Part shown: in pieces, positions 1 through 11,952 of the stretch
Layout: every line of letters starts with the position of its first letter
Numbering within the stretch: the first letter of the stretch is position 1
NCBI RefSeq assembly: GCF_014084105.1
Contig: NZ_CP048289.1
Span: 5,775,922-5,839,921, forward strand
Length of the DNA stretch: 64,000 nt
Source: Streptacidiphilus sp. P02-A3a
GTDB lineage: Bacteria > Actinomycetota > Actinomycetes > Streptomycetales > Streptomycetaceae
Reading direction: 5' to 3'
Translations under genes and position numbers: made by a program
Notes under the pieces: generated by a model
Databases searched by the model: none
The model's input: the letters and a program-made list of their open reading frames with translations, nothing else
Told to the model about the DNA's origin: nothing

Positions 1-1918
<1,918 letters not shown>

Positions 1919-1934
<16 letters not shown>

Positions 1935-2758
1935 CCGATCCGGCCCAGGCCGCCGAAGACCAGCAGCGTGCTGGGCGTCGGCGGCTCGGCCGGTCCGTCG
2001 TCCGGCTGCCAGGCGACCACCGGCACCACCCCGGGCTGCTGGAGCCGGGTGCCGTCGAAGAAGGCGCGGATCTCCAGCTCGCTGCGCATCCGCCCGCTGC
2101 CGAGCATCTGCTGTAGCGCCTGCTCCAGGGCGCGGGCCTCGGCGCTGGCGTCGCTGAAGTGACTCAGCAGCAGGTAGCTCCCCGGCGGCAGCCGGTCGAC
2201 CAGGGCGCGCACGCATCCGCTCGGGTCCTCGGCGTCGGCGAGGTGGTGCACGATGCCGAGCAGCAGCAACCCGACCGGGCGGCTCCAGTCCAGGAAGTCC
2301 CTGACCACCGGGTCGTCCAGGATCGCGTCCGGCTGGCGCAGGTCCCCGAGGACGGCTCGGGTGCGTTGCTGGTCGTCGGCGAGCAGCGCCCGGGCGTGGG
2401 CCAGCACCATGGGGTCATGGTCGACGTAGACCACCCGGGCCTCGGGCTCGACCGACTGCGCCACCTGGTGGGTGTTCTGCGCGCTGGGCAGGCCCGAACC
2501 GATATCAAGGAACTGGGTGACACCCAGCCGCGCCAGGTGCCGGACGCCCCGGGCCAGAAAGGCCCGGCTGAGCCGCGCGCCCTGGCCGCCGTCGGGTATC
2601 AGCTCCAGCCGCTTGGCCGCCACCGCGCGGTCGACGGCGAAGTTGTCCTTGCCACCGAGAATGGCATCGTAGACCCGGGCGATGCTGGGCCTGCCGGTGT
2701 CCACTCCTATCTGTTCCCAGTCCGTGGTCTCCCACCCGACATCCCTCGGCACCATCAT
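1919..2758 (-). CDS. SAM-dependent methyltransferase, SAV2177/DUF574 family
   Basis: A 279-residue protein with the SAM-binding motif FLDIGSGLPS near residue 80 and an acidic motif II (VVYVDHDPMV). The N-terminal stretch DTGRPSIARVYDAILGGKDNFAVD is the signature of the large streptomycete SAV2177/DUF574 family of unknown substrate, of which genomes carry tens of copies. An AGGAGGGG ribosome site lies about nine bases before the first ATG; the second ATG is directly adjacent and equally possible. Convergent with the UvrA-like gene, sharing 16 bp at the 3' ends, so no terminator fits between them. Confidence 0.85.
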
Positions 2759-3539
2759 GCTGTTCCGCCCCTCCTGTGCCCTGTTCCCCTGTTGTCGATC
2801 CTAACCAGCTTGCCCCGCAAGGAAGTTGAGTTCAGCTGAAGGCCCGGCGGAGCTGGGCCACATCGTGCTGGTCGCGGGTCACCGACCCGCGCGGGGTCAG
2901 CGCCCCGGGCGGCGGGCCCGGCCGAGGCCGGGGCGGCGGGGTGGCGGCGGGGCCGGGCGGTGGCTGGGCTCGCCCGAGGCCGCGGTCGGGTGACCCGGGG
3001 CGGGGCGCGGCCCGGGCAGCCGATGGGCGTAGCGCCCCAGCCCGGACTGGCGGCAGTGCCCGCACGCCTGGCACGCTCGGGCACAGCCCGGCCTGGCGAC
3101 CAGGCCGACAACGCGTTGTCCTCGGGCCTGCGGCCGGAGGTGGGTCGGGGTTCGGGAGCCTGGACCGCGGAGCCGATGGCGCACGGAGTGACCCACGAAC
3201 ACGCGGATGCTCCCTCGCCAACGCCGCCACAGTGGGGCAGGCCCCCCAGCAGGGAGGCATCCATGGGGCGAGTGTCCCAGCCAGGGGCAGATCATCGCAA
3301 TCACACGGAAGAGTGAAAGAAGCAGCTGACCGAGGGTCAGCAACCCGTACCGTCGGCGAGCGGCCCCGCCGGAACCCAGCTGCTGCGGGGTCACGGCTCG
3401 ACGGTCGGGGCAGGGCGTCTTCACGGGCTGGTCAACGGCCCGCGCCGGGCCACGTCACCAGCCCCGACGGCGAATGACCGCTTCGTGTCCGGCCTCGAAG
3501 GCCAGTACGAGCGGCCGTCCGCCCCGGGGCTCACCCGTG
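2759..3539. other. 780-bp gap without a convincing gene
   Basis: Several long open frames cross this stretch on both strands, as expected at this GC content, but none starts with a clear ribosome site, has a recognisable domain or a consistent codon-position bias. One minus-strand frame (2897-3424) has a short Cys-containing patch (CQACGHCRQSGLGRYAHRL) that might be a relic of a small zinc-binding protein; I could not support it as a gene. The promoter of the methyltransferase must lie at its left end. Confidence 0.4.
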
Positions 3540-4040
3540 CTACCTGGCCGCGACCGCCAGCCGGTGGCCCCGGATCCGCAGCACCAGCATCCGGGCGACC
3601 ACCTCGCCCAGCGCCATCAGCACCAGCCCGGCCACCCAGGCCTGGCCCGAGGTGATCGCGTGCTGGGCGCTGAAGCGGTCGATGTCAGGCCCCGCGCCGT
3701 GGCCGGAGAAGTACGCGAAGGCCATCCGGAAGCCGATGCCGACCACCCAGAGCACCGCCGCGACCGCCCCCGCCTTGGCGAACGGGACGCCGTCCGTGCC
3801 GAGCCGCAGCCGGGTGGTGGCCGCCGCGCCGGAGCCGAGCAGCACCCCCACCCCGGTCAGCACCGCGATCAGCACCAGGTCGTTCCCGGCCGTGGGGATG
3901 GACCGCAGGAACTGGAAGCCCACCGCCGCCACGATCACCAGCGGCAGCACCAGGTTGACCAGGTCCAGCTTGGAGCCCCGGATCTGCCGGATCACCAGGA
4001 GGACCAGAACCGCGTTGACGAGATAGTCCGTTGTACTCAT
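3540..4040 (-). CDS. Small multi-pass membrane protein, DUF1453/CcdC-like
   Basis: The protein begins MSTTDYLVNAVLVLLVIRQIRGSKL and has about four or five hydrophobic segments (near residues 5-17, 26-45, 52-70, 85-105 and 130-155) separated by short loops. The N-terminal 'IRQIRGS' arrangement and overall size of 166 residues resemble the DUF1453 family (CcdC-like) common in Streptomyces; function unknown. The frame is open 37 codons further upstream, but that extension is Arg/Pro-rich and unlike a membrane protein, so the ATG at 4040 is preferred although no strong ribosome site precedes it. Divergent from the GNAT gene at 4180. Confidence 0.6.
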   Translation of the reverse strand: MSTTDYLVNAVLVLLVIRQIRGSKLDLVNLVLPLVIVAAVGFQFLRSIPTAGNDLVLIAVLTGVGVLLGSGAAATTRLRLGTDGVPFAKAGAVAAVLWVVGIGFRMAFAYFSGHGAGPDIDRFSAQHAITSGQAWVAGLVLMALGEVVARMLVLRIRGHRLAVAAR

Positions 4041-4179
4041 GGACACCATGGTCCCGACCACCGCCCGGCCCCGGATCGGCCGCCGGATGGAGAGTCGGTT
4101 GGACCGGTTTCTCCGCCCCAGGGTGGAGCGGCCCGGCGCGGGGTTGATCAACCAGGGCGGCGTCCGCTAGGAACGTCCC

Positions 4180-4716
4180 ATGCTGCAAGGTCACCAGGTC
4201 GGGCTCCGGGCCCGGCACGAGTCGGACGTCGCCGTCCTGCACGCCGAGCTCTACGACGACGTGCTCACCCGTTCCCGAGCGGACACCCGCCCCTGGCGTC
4301 CGATCCCGCCCACCTCGGCGGCCTCGCCGTTCGCCGTGGCCGACCCGGACGACCGGGCCGCCTGCTTCTCGGTGGTGACCCTGGACCGGAACGAGCTGGC
4401 GGGCGACGCGATCCTGTGGGGCATCGACACCCACAACCGCTCGGCGCACCTCGGCCTGGGACTGCGCCCGGCGTTCCGCGGACTGGGGCTGAGCACCGAC
4501 GTGGTCCGGGTGCTCTGCCGCTACGGCTTCGCGGTGCGCGGGCTCCAGCGCCTGCAACTGGAGACGCTGGCCGACAACCACGCGATGATCCGCGCGGCCG
4601 AGCGGATCGGCTTCGTCCGGGAGGGGACGCTGCGCCGGGCGGCGTGGGTCGACGGCGCGTTCATCAACGAGGCGGTGTTCGGTCTGCTGGCCGAGGACTG
4701 GCGGCGGGACGCCTGA
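4180..4716 (+). CDS. GNAT family N-acetyltransferase (RimJ/RimL type)
   Basis: A 178-residue protein of the RimJ/RimL-like acetyltransferase group. It begins with the typical 'VGLRARHESDVAVLHAELYDD' strand-helix, has the acetyl-CoA region LGLGLRPAFRGLGLSTDVVRVLCRYGF (a variant of the Q/RxxGxG/A loop) near residues 88-114, and the end-motif LETLADNHAMIRAAERIGFVREGTLRRAAWVDGAF, where the Asn and the aromatic 'GF' are conserved. Substrate unknown; members acetylate protein N-termini or small amines. Single gene, followed by a strong hairpin. Confidence 0.85.
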   Translation: MLQGHQVGLRARHESDVAVLHAELYDDVLTRSRADTRPWRPIPPTSAASPFAVADPDDRAACFSVVTLDRNELAGDAILWGIDTHNRSAHLGLGLRPAFRGLGLSTDVVRVLCRYGFAVRGLQRLQLETLADNHAMIRAAERIGFVREGTLRRAAWVDGAFINEAVFGLLAEDWRRDA

Positions 4717-4737
4717 GCCGACGGGGCACAATGAGCG

Positions 4738-4772
4738 GGTGTCCGGGACCGATTCCGGCGGTCCCGGACACC
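4738..4772. terminator. Bidirectional hairpin terminator between convergent genes
   Basis: A perfect 14-bp stem (GGTGTCCGGGACCG at 4738-4751 with its complement at 4759-4772) and a seven-base loop. It sits between the 3' ends of the GNAT gene and the secreted-protein gene. There is no U tract, which is usual for streptomycete terminators. Confidence 0.7.
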
Positions 4773-4840
4773 CTGGCCCACATGCTGCCGGTGTTGCTCC
4801 TGCTGGTGCTGCCCAATGCTGGTGCTGCTCGCCGTCCGGG

Positions 4841-5341
4841 CTACTTGATACCGGAGATCAGGCCGGTGGCCAGGTCGCTCTGGACGGTGAGCGTGGTGTG
4901 GGTGACGTGCTTGCCGGTGCCCCAGGTGAGCACGACGGTGGACCAGACGTGCCCGGCTCCGGCGTTGGCCTGGGTGACCGCCCAGCCGTTGGGCACGCTC
5001 TGCGCCTCCAGTACGCCGTTGGCGTGGTTCTTCGCCTCCCAGGCGGCGAGCTGCTTCTGCAGGCCCTTGGTCAGGTAGTGGGCCCGCAGGTCGTTGCCCA
5101 GGCTGCCCATACCGGTGCCGTAGTTGGCGTCGATGTAGGCGCCGTAGAAGTCGGCGACGCGGTCCACCGCCGAGGCCGGGTCGCCGCTGCGGATCGGCGC
5201 CGGGGCGGCGTGGGTGGTCGAGACCGCGGCGACGGCCGGACGGCCGGCGGCGCTGGCCGTCGCGGGCACGGTGATCGCGGCGGTGGCGGCCAGCGCCGCC
5301 ACGGCGACGGCGCCGATGGCGGTCGTACGGGTGAGCTTCAT
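4841..5341 (-). CDS. Secreted protein of unknown function
   Basis: A 166-residue protein with a clear Sec signal peptide: MKLTRTT, an Ala/Val-rich core, and a likely cleavage after the TASA-AG region near residue 31. The mature part is about 130 residues, rich in Asp, Tyr and Trp, without cysteines, and contains AVDRVADFYGAYIDANYGTG and VWSTVVLTWGTGKHVTHTTLTVQSDLATGLISGIK, suggesting a small alpha/beta fold. I do not recognise the family. AAGGGA ten bases before the ATG at 5341 supports this start; the frame is open further upstream but without a signal peptide at its beginning. Confidence 0.7.
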   Translation of the reverse strand: MKLTRTTAIGAVAVAALAATAAITVPATASAAGRPAVAAVSTTHAAPAPIRSGDPASAVDRVADFYGAYIDANYGTGMGSLGNDLRAHYLTKGLQKQLAAWEAKNHANGVLEAQSVPNGWAVTQANAGAGHVWSTVVLTWGTGKHVTHTTLTVQSDLATGLISGIK

Positions 5342-5701
5342 GAACGGTGGTCCCTTTCTGGGAACGGTGGAACTCGGTACCGCCGGGGCGGGCCGGAAAG
5401 CGCGCCCGCCTCGGCGGACTGACTCAGCGCCAGTACTCGGGGGGACGGTGATCACCGCCGTCCCGGTTCCAGCCTCGACGTCGGGTTTTGCTTCCGCATC
5501 CGGTGGTTGCTCCGTCCGCGCGGACGACCGGCGGCGAGCGGGCGAAACGGGCGCCCGGCGGGCAGACTCATCGGAGATCTTGTAGCTCCGCTGGTGCCGC
5601 ACTTAAGAAAGCCTCGATGGACCAGGGGCAGGCGGGACCGGCAGGGTGAAACCTGCCCACCGTGCCCACGGTGGTGCGACAGTCCTGCTCAGGAGAACCC
5701 C
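5342..5701. promoter_or_regulatory. Divergent promoter region and possible tdh leader
   Basis: This 360-bp gap separates the secreted-protein gene from tdh and must hold both promoters. Visible structure: a perfect 12-bp palindrome CGGTGATCACCG at 5446-5457, and two adjacent small hairpins just before the tdh ribosome site (GCAGG/CCTGC at 5641-5656 and CACCGT/ACGGTG at 5658-5673). No glycine-riboswitch core or Thr-rich leader ORF was seen. The palindrome is a plausible operator, perhaps for the LysR protein encoded downstream; this is inference. Confidence 0.35.
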
Positions 5702-6730
5702 GTGAAGGCACTTGTGAAGGCGAAGGCGGAGCCCGGCCTGTGGCTGATGGACGTGCCGGAGCCGGAGGTCGGTCCGGGCGAGGTGCTGATCAAGGTGCTG
5801 CGCACCGGCATCTGCGGCACCGATCTGCACATCCGCGCCTACGACGGCTGGGCGCGGCAGGCCGTGCGCACGCCGCTGGTGCTCGGCCACGAGTTCGTCG
5901 GCGAGGTGGTCGAGGTGGCCCCGGGCGTCGCCGACATCGCGCCGGGCGACCTGGTCAGCGGTGAGGGCCACCTGGTCTGCGGCAAGTGCCGCAACTGCCT
6001 GGCCGGGCGGCGCCACCTGTGCCGCAGCACGATCGGTCTGGGCATCGGCCGCAACGGCGCGTTCGCCGAGTACGTGACCCTGCCGGCGTCCAACGTCTGG
6101 GTGCACCGGGTGCCGGTCGACCTGGACGTGGCCGCGATCTTCGACCCCTTCGGCAACGCCGTGCACACCGCGTTGTCCTTCCCGCTGGTGGGTGAGGACG
6201 TGCTGATCACCGGCGCCGGTCCGATCGGGGTGATGGCGGCGGCGGTGGCCAAGCACGCCGGGGCGCGGCAGGTGATGATCACCGACGTCAGCCCGTACCG
6301 GCTGGAGCTCGCCGAGCGGGTCGGCGTGAGCCTGGCGCTGGACGTGCGCACCGCCACCATCGCCGACGGCCAGCGGCAGTTGGGGCTGCGCGAGGGCTTC
6401 GACGTCGGTCTGGAGATGTCGGGCCGCCCGGAGGCGCTGCGCGACATGATCGCGAACATGACCCACGGCGGCCGGATCGCGATGCTGGGCCTGCCGTCCG
6501 AGGAGTTCCCGGTCGACTTCGCGAAGATCGTGACCTCGATGCTGACCCTCAAGGGCATCTACGGCCGGGAGATGTTCGAGACCTGGTACGCGATGTCGGT
6601 GCTGCTGGAGGGCGGCCTGGACCTCAGCCCGGTGATCACCGGGCGCTACTCGTACCAGGACTTCGACGCGGCCTTCGACGACGCGGCCGGCGGGCGCTGC
6701 GGCAAGGTCATCCTCGACTGGACCGCCTGA
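5702..6730 (+). CDS. tdh: L-threonine 3-dehydrogenase
   Basis: Oxidises L-threonine with NAD+ to 2-amino-3-ketobutyrate, which the next gene product cleaves. The 342-residue length is that of the family. It is a zinc medium-chain dehydrogenase: catalytic-zinc motifs GICGTDLHI and LGHEFVGEV, structural-zinc cysteines in [15 protein letters not shown] (near residues 96-110), and a Rossmann glycine motif [20 protein letters not shown] near residue 170. The GTG start at 5702 is preceded by AGGAGA; the open frame further upstream has no such site. Followed after 48 bp by kbl, the usual two-gene threonine-degradation operon. Confidence 0.95.
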   Translation: MKALVKAKAEPGLWLMDVPEPEVGPGEVLIKVLRTGICGTDLHIRAYDGWARQAVRTPLVLGHEFVGEVVEVAPGVADIAPGDLVSGEGHLVCGKCRNCLAGRRHLCRSTIGLGIGRNGAFAEYVTLPASNVWVHRVPVDLDVAAIFDPFGNAVHTALSFPLVGEDVLITGAGPIGVMAAAVAKHAGARQVMITDVSPYRLELAERVGVSLALDVRTATIADGQRQLGLREGFDVGLEMSGRPEALRDMIANMTHGGRIAMLGLPSEEFPVDFAKIVTSMLTLKGIYGREMFETWYAMSVLLEGGLDLSPVITGRYSYQDFDAAFDDAAGGRCGKVILDWTA

Positions 6731-6778
6731 ACACACCATCGATCCACCCATCCGGAAACCGCAAGGAGAGCCCTCCCG

Positions 6779-7987
<1,209 letters not shown>

Positions 7988-7991
7988 CCGG

Positions 7992-8915
7992 GTGATCGAT
8001 GCCCGGAGACTGCGCACCCTGCGGGCCGTGGCGGACCACCGGACGGTGACCGCCGCGGCGGCCGCGCTGTACCTGACGCCGTCGGCGGTGTCGCAGCAGC
8101 TGGCGGCGCTGGAGCAGGAGGTCGGCCACCGGCTGCTGGTGCGCGACGGCCGGGGGGTGCGGCTGACCGCGGCGGGCGAGATCCTGGTGCGTCACAGCCA
8201 CGCGGTGCTGGCCCAGCTGGAGCGGGCCGAGGCGGAGCTGGCGGCGTACGGCGCGGGGGCGGCCGGGGAGGTGACCGTGGTGTCCTTCGCCACCGGGATC
8301 GCCGCCGTGGTCGCACCGGCCATGGCGAGCCTGGCCGGGACCGCGCCGGGGATCCGGATGCGGGTGCGGGACGCCGAGGGCGACGAGAGCCTGATGATGG
8401 TGCTGGACGGGCACGCGGACCTGGCGGTGGCCGTGGAGTACCGGGGCGCGCCGCGCGAGGACGACCAGCGGCTGGCCCGGGTGCCGCTGTACGCGGAGCC
8501 GTTCGACGCGGTGCTGCCGCGCGGGCACCGGCTGGCGGGCAGCGCCCGGGTGAGCGTGGCGGATCTCGCGGACGAGCCGTGGATCGGCCCCTACCCCGGC
8601 AACCCCTGCCACGACGTGGTGGTGCTGGCCTGCGAACTCGCCGGGTTCCAGCCGGTGATGGCGCACTCCTCGGACGACTTCCGGGCGGTGGCGGCACTGG
8701 CCGGGGCCGGGGCCGGGGTGGCCATGGTGCCGCGGTCGGCGCTGCGCGGGGTGGACCTGCCGGATGTGGTGGTGCTGCCGGTGGCGGGCGTCCCGGCGAC
8801 CCGCCGGGTCTTCGCGGCGGTACGCCGGGGCGCGGAGGAGCACCCGCTGCTGCGCCCGGTGCTGGACGCGCTGCGGGCGGCGGCGGAGCGGGCCCGGCCC
8901 TCGGCCTCCGGCTGA
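7992..8915 (+). CDS. LysR-family transcriptional regulator
   Basis: 307 residues: an N-terminal winged helix (MIDARRLRTLRAVADHRTVTAAAAALYLTPSAVSQQLAALEQEVG) and a C-terminal periplasmic-binding-like effector domain ending in a short Arg/Ala-rich tail. It starts four bases after the kbl stop codon on the same strand, so it is probably co-transcribed with tdh-kbl. LysR proteins are more often divergent from their targets; the same-strand arrangement suggests either autoregulation within the operon or a target elsewhere. The co-inducer is unknown; threonine or glycine would be a reasonable guess from context only. Confidence 0.9.
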   Translation: MIDARRLRTLRAVADHRTVTAAAAALYLTPSAVSQQLAALEQEVGHRLLVRDGRGVRLTAAGEILVRHSHAVLAQLERAEAELAAYGAGAAGEVTVVSFATGIAAVVAPAMASLAGTAPGIRMRVRDAEGDESLMMVLDGHADLAVAVEYRGAPREDDQRLARVPLYAEPFDAVLPRGHRLAGSARVSVADLADEPWIGPYPGNPCHDVVVLACELAGFQPVMAHSSDDFRAVAALAGAGAGVAMVPRSALRGVDLPDVVVLPVAGVPATRRVFAAVRRGAEEHPLLRPVLDALRAAAERARPSASG

Positions 8916-8932
8916 GACCGAGCGGTCCGAGG

Positions 8933-9538
8933 TCAGCCGGAGGCGACGGCGCGCAGCAGCTCGCGGTGGGCGGCGACCGGGTCGTCGACGGCCAGATGGA
9001 ACCGGCGGACCTCGGTCACCGAGCCGTCGGCCAGCCGCAGCGGCACCGCCGCCCGCAGCTCGACCACCAGTTCGGCCGTCCCGGCGACGGTGCACAGCAG
9101 CGACTGCTCGTGGCCCGGCAGTACCCGGATGCCGCGCCCCTTGGCGGTGACCCGCTCGCGGCGCACCCCGGCGACGTCCCGCAGCGGGATGGTGAGCTGG
9201 TCGAACAGGCCCGCGCTCAGCCGCAGCGTGTCCGCGGTCAGCAGGTGCGGGTTGCGCCTGGTCGACGCGGCGAACAGGAGCGAGGCGTCGATCATCAGCG
9301 CGATCCACAGCAGGTGGAACGGGCGCCAGGCCGGGGGCAGCACCGAGACGTCCAACAGGCCCTCGACCAGGACCTCCGAGCCGACCAGCAGGAAGACGAT
9401 CATCCGCAGCTCGGCCGAGTGGCCGATGGCGGTCTGCCCGGGCCCGGCGACGGGCCTGCGGGTCAGCCAGGCGCTGAGGTCCGTCCAGCCGCGCGCGGCC
9501 AGCTGCTGCCACCGCGCACGGTGCACCACGATCTGCAC
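8933..9538 (-). CDS. Membrane protein with PH-like domain
   Basis: A 201-residue protein using the GTG at 9538, which has AGGGGGG five bases upstream; ATG codons at 9577 and 9598 are alternatives. After a basic N-terminal region there are two hydrophobic segments (ELRMIVFLLVGSEVLVEGLLDVSVL and FHLLWIALMIDASLLFA, around residues 47-95), then a soluble C-terminal domain of short beta strands (NPHLLTADTLRLSAGLFDQLTIPLRDVAGVRRERV...) resembling bacterial PH-like domains that follow two transmembrane helices. Function unknown. Convergent with the LysR gene. Confidence 0.65.
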   Translation of the reverse strand: MQIVVHRARWQQLAARGWTDLSAWLTRRPVAGPGQTAIGHSAELRMIVFLLVGSEVLVEGLLDVSVLPPAWRPFHLLWIALMIDASLLFAASTRRNPHLLTADTLRLSAGLFDQLTIPLRDVAGVRRERVTAKGRGIRVLPGHEQSLLCTVAGTAELVVELRAAVPLRLADGSVTEVRRFHLAVDDPVAAHRELLRAVASG

Positions 9539-9637
9539 GAGCCCCCCTGAGCCGCCGTCACCGCTGCCTGGTGCCATGGAAGCACAGGGGCGGTCCACGG
9601 CACCAGGCGGGTCAGCGCCAGGCGGGTCGGCGGGCGG

Positions 9638-11056
9638 TCACTGCTCCGCGGTGAGCCGGTCCAGGGCGGCGCCGAGTCGGGCCAGCACCCGGTCGCGGCC
9701 CAGTGCCTCCAGCGACTCGAACAGCGGCAGGCCGACGGTCCGGCCGGTGGCACCGACCCGGATCGGGGCCTGGGCCTTGCCCAGCTTGAGGCCGTTCTTC
9801 TCGCTGACCGCCTCCAGCAGCGCCTTGAGGTCGTCGGCGTGCCAGGGCACGTCGGCGAGCCCGGCGAGCGCGTCCCGCAGGATGTCGGCGGCCGGGCCCT
9901 TCATCGCCTTGGCCCAGGCGGCGTCGTCGCGCACCGGCTGGTCCAGGAAGAGGAAGTCGACGTAGTCGGTGATCTCCGAGAGCACGGTGATCCGGGTCTG
10001 CGCCAGCGGCGCGACCCCCTCGAACGCGGCCTGGTCGAAGGCCTCCGGGGCCCAGGGGGCGCGCGGCGCGGTGAGCCACGGCGCGCAGGCGGCGACGAAG
10101 TCGGCCGGGGCCAGCGCGCGGATGTACTCGCCGTTGAACGAGGACAGCTTCTTCACGTCGAAGAACGCCGAGGAGCCGTTGACGTCCTCGATCCGGAACA
10201 GCTGCTCCAGCTCCGCGTAGGGGCGGATCTCGCGGTCGTCACGCGGCGCCCAGCCCAGCAGCATCAGGTAGTTGACCATGGCCTCGGGCAGGTAGCCCTC
10301 GGCCAGGTAGTCCTCCAGGGCGACCTTGTCGCGGCGCTTGGAGAGCTTCTGCCGCTTCTCGTTGACGATCACCGGCAGGTGCGCCCAGGTCGGCGGCTCG
10401 GCGCCGAGCGCCTGCCACAGCAGCTGCTGCTTGGGCGTGTTGGACAGGTGCTCCTCGCCCCGGATGACCATGGTGACGCCCTCGTCGAGGTCGTCCACGA
10501 CGTTGGCGATCAGGAAGACCGGCGAGCCGTCGCCGCGGGCGATGACGAAGTCCTCGATGGCGGAGTTGGGGAACGAGGGCTCGCCGCGGATCAGGTCCAC
10601 CACGACCGTGGCGCCCTCGTCCGGGGTGCGGAAGCGCAGCGCCCGGCCCGGCTCGTAGGTCAGGCCCCGGTCGCGGCAGAAGCCGTCGTAGCCGAGCTGG
10701 GCGTTGCCGGTGCGCTCGGCCAGTTGCTCGCGGGTGCAGTCGCAGTAGTAGGCGTGCCCGGCGGCCAGTAGTCGCAGCCCGGCCTCGCGGTGCCGGTCGG
10801 CGTTGTGCGACTGGAAGTACGGGCCCTCGAAGGCCGGGTCGGACTCGTTGATGCCGATCGCCGAGAGCGCGCTGATGATGCCGTCGATCCACTCCGGCTT
10901 GTTGCGGGCGGCGTCGGTGTCCTCGATGCGCAGCACGAAGGTGCCGCCGGACTGTCGCGCCACGGCCCAGTTGTAGAGGGCGGAGCGGGCTCCGCCGACG
11001 TGGAACATGCCAGTCGGGGAGGGGGCGAAGCGTACACGGACCGGGGTAGCAGACAT
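9638..11056 (-). CDS. gltX: Glutamyl-tRNA synthetase
   Basis: Charges tRNA-Glu (and, in actinomycetes lacking GlnRS, tRNA-Gln for later amidation). The 472-residue protein has the class I signatures: a HIGH variant in [20 protein letters not shown] at the N-terminus and KLSKRRD, the KMSKS equivalent, near residue 245. A cysteine-containing segment ([10 protein letters not shown]) lies where the zinc region of many GluRS proteins is found. On the minus strand a TAGGAT -10 box (11063-11068) ends six bases before the ATG and there is no ribosome site, so the mRNA is probably leaderless. Divergent from the ArsR-SRPBCC gene. Confidence 0.95.
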   Translation of the reverse strand: MSATPVRVRFAPSPTGMFHVGGARSALYNWAVARQSGGTFVLRIEDTDAARNKPEWIDGIISALSAIGINESDPAFEGPYFQSHNADRHREAGLRLLAAGHAYYCDCTREQLAERTGNAQLGYDGFCRDRGLTYEPGRALRFRTPDEGATVVVDLIRGEPSFPNSAIEDFVIARGDGSPVFLIANVVDDLDEGVTMVIRGEEHLSNTPKQQLLWQALGAEPPTWAHLPVIVNEKRQKLSKRRDKVALEDYLAEGYLPEAMVNYLMLLGWAPRDDREIRPYAELEQLFRIEDVNGSSAFFDVKKLSSFNGEYIRALAPADFVAACAPWLTAPRAPWAPEAFDQAAFEGVAPLAQTRITVLSEITDYVDFLFLDQPVRDDAAWAKAMKGPAADILRDALAGLADVPWHADDLKALLEAVSEKNGLKLGKAQAPIRVGATGRTVGLPLFESLEALGRDRVLARLGAALDRLTAEQ

Positions 11057-11116
11057 GGGTCGATCCTACCGATCCCGGGGAGTGCGCAGCTCACACGCAC
11101 CGGCCCGGACCCCCGG

Positions 11117-11146
11117 TTGACATGTGACCAGAAGGTCACCTATCGT
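11117..11146 (+). promoter_or_regulatory. Promoter with ArsR-type palindromic operator
   Basis: TTGACA at 11117-11122 and TATCGT at 11141-11146, 18 bp apart, form a good promoter. The spacer is almost filled by a palindrome, GTGACC-AGAA-GGTCAC (11124-11139). The transcription start would fall at about 11153, the GTG start codon of the next gene, so the message is likely leaderless. An operator placed between -35 and -10 directly before an ArsR-domain gene is strong evidence for autorepression. Confidence 0.75.
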
Positions 11147-11152
11147 CGGAGT

Positions 11153-11908
11153 GTGGACGCGATATTCAAGGCGCTCGCCGATCCCACGCGCCGGAGTCTG
11201 CTCGACGCGCTCTTCCAGGAGGACGGCCAGACGCTCACCGCGCTCGAAGCCCGGTTCGAGATGACCCGCTTCGCCGTGATGAAGCACCTGAAGCTGCTGG
11301 AGGAGGCCGGACTGGTGGTGACCAGGCGTCAGGGCCGAGAGAAGCTCCACTTCCTGAACCCGGTGCCGATACGGCTCATCCACGACCGGTGGGTGAGCAA
11401 GTACGCGCTACCGGTGGTCGCCGCGCTCAGCGACCTGAAGAGCCGATTGGAGAGTCCCGTGCAGAAGATCTACGAGATCTACATCCGCACCACCCCGGAG
11501 CGGCTGTGGGAGGCCATCACGGACAGCGAGATCAGGAGCAAGTACAACTTCGGCGCCCGGATCACCTCGGACTGGACCCCGGGCTCGCACTACGAGATGG
11601 CCGCGCCCGGTGCCGCCGGGGGGCTGCTGGGCGAGGGCGAGATCCTGGAGTCCGATCCGCCGCGCCGCCTGGTCCAGAGCATGGTGGCGCTGTGGAGCGA
11701 GGACGTGAAACGCGAGGGCACCTCCCGGGTGACCTGGGAGATCGAGCCGGTCGGCGACTCCTGCCGACTGGTGGTGACCCACGACCAGCTGCGCGAGGGC
11801 GCCAACGACGAGCTCTACGGCGGCTGGCCGATGATCCTCTCCGGTCTGAAGACCTGGCTGGAGACCGGCGAGCTGCTGACCACCCCGGGCTCGCTGATGT
11901 ACCGCTGA
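11153..11908 (+). CDS. ArsR-type HTH fused to SRPBCC/AHSA1 domain
   Basis: 251 residues in two domains. Residues 1-90 are a winged helix of the ArsR type (VDAIFKALADPTRRSLLDALFQEDGQTLTALEARFEMTRFAVMKHLKLLEEAGLV), lacking the cysteines or histidines of metal sensors. Residues 105-245 form an AHSA1/SRPBCC helix-grip domain (KIYEIYIRTTPERLWEAITD ... GGWPMILSGLKTWLETGE), a hydrophobic-ligand pocket. Such fusions are common in actinomycetes and are presumed one-component sensors of small lipophilic ligands. The GTG start fits the leaderless promoter just upstream; longer frames to the left are only open gltX antisense. Confidence 0.88.
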   Translation: MDAIFKALADPTRRSLLDALFQEDGQTLTALEARFEMTRFAVMKHLKLLEEAGLVVTRRQGREKLHFLNPVPIRLIHDRWVSKYALPVVAALSDLKSRLESPVQKIYEIYIRTTPERLWEAITDSEIRSKYNFGARITSDWTPGSHYEMAAPGAAGGLLGEGEILESDPPRRLVQSMVALWSEDVKREGTSRVTWEIEPVGDSCRLVVTHDQLREGANDELYGGWPMILSGLKTWLETGELLTTPGSLMYR

Positions 11909-11934
11909 GCGGCTCCGCCGCCATCCGATAGATT

Positions 11935-11946
11935 CCTGACGTCAGG
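11935..11946. promoter_or_regulatory. Palindromic operator candidate upstream of the GntR gene
   Basis: A perfect 12-bp palindrome CCTGACGTCAGG lies just downstream of a GATAGATT -10-like element and a few bases before the GTG start of the GntR regulator. Its position over the expected transcription start suggests autorepression. The sequence differs from the palindrome at 14484-14505, so the two may bind different proteins. Confidence 0.45.
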
Positions 11947-11952
11947 GCACGG

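Noticed and set aside
2897-3424. A 175-residue frame in the 780-bp gap as a gene.
   Set aside because: No ribosome site, no family match, an Arg/Pro-rich composition typical of GC-rich antisense frames, and overlapping frames of equal length on both strands.
5458-5701. A glycine riboswitch or Thr leader before tdh-kbl.
   Set aside because: Two small hairpins exist, but no conserved glycine-aptamer core, no Thr-rich ORF and no terminator/antiterminator pair could be found.
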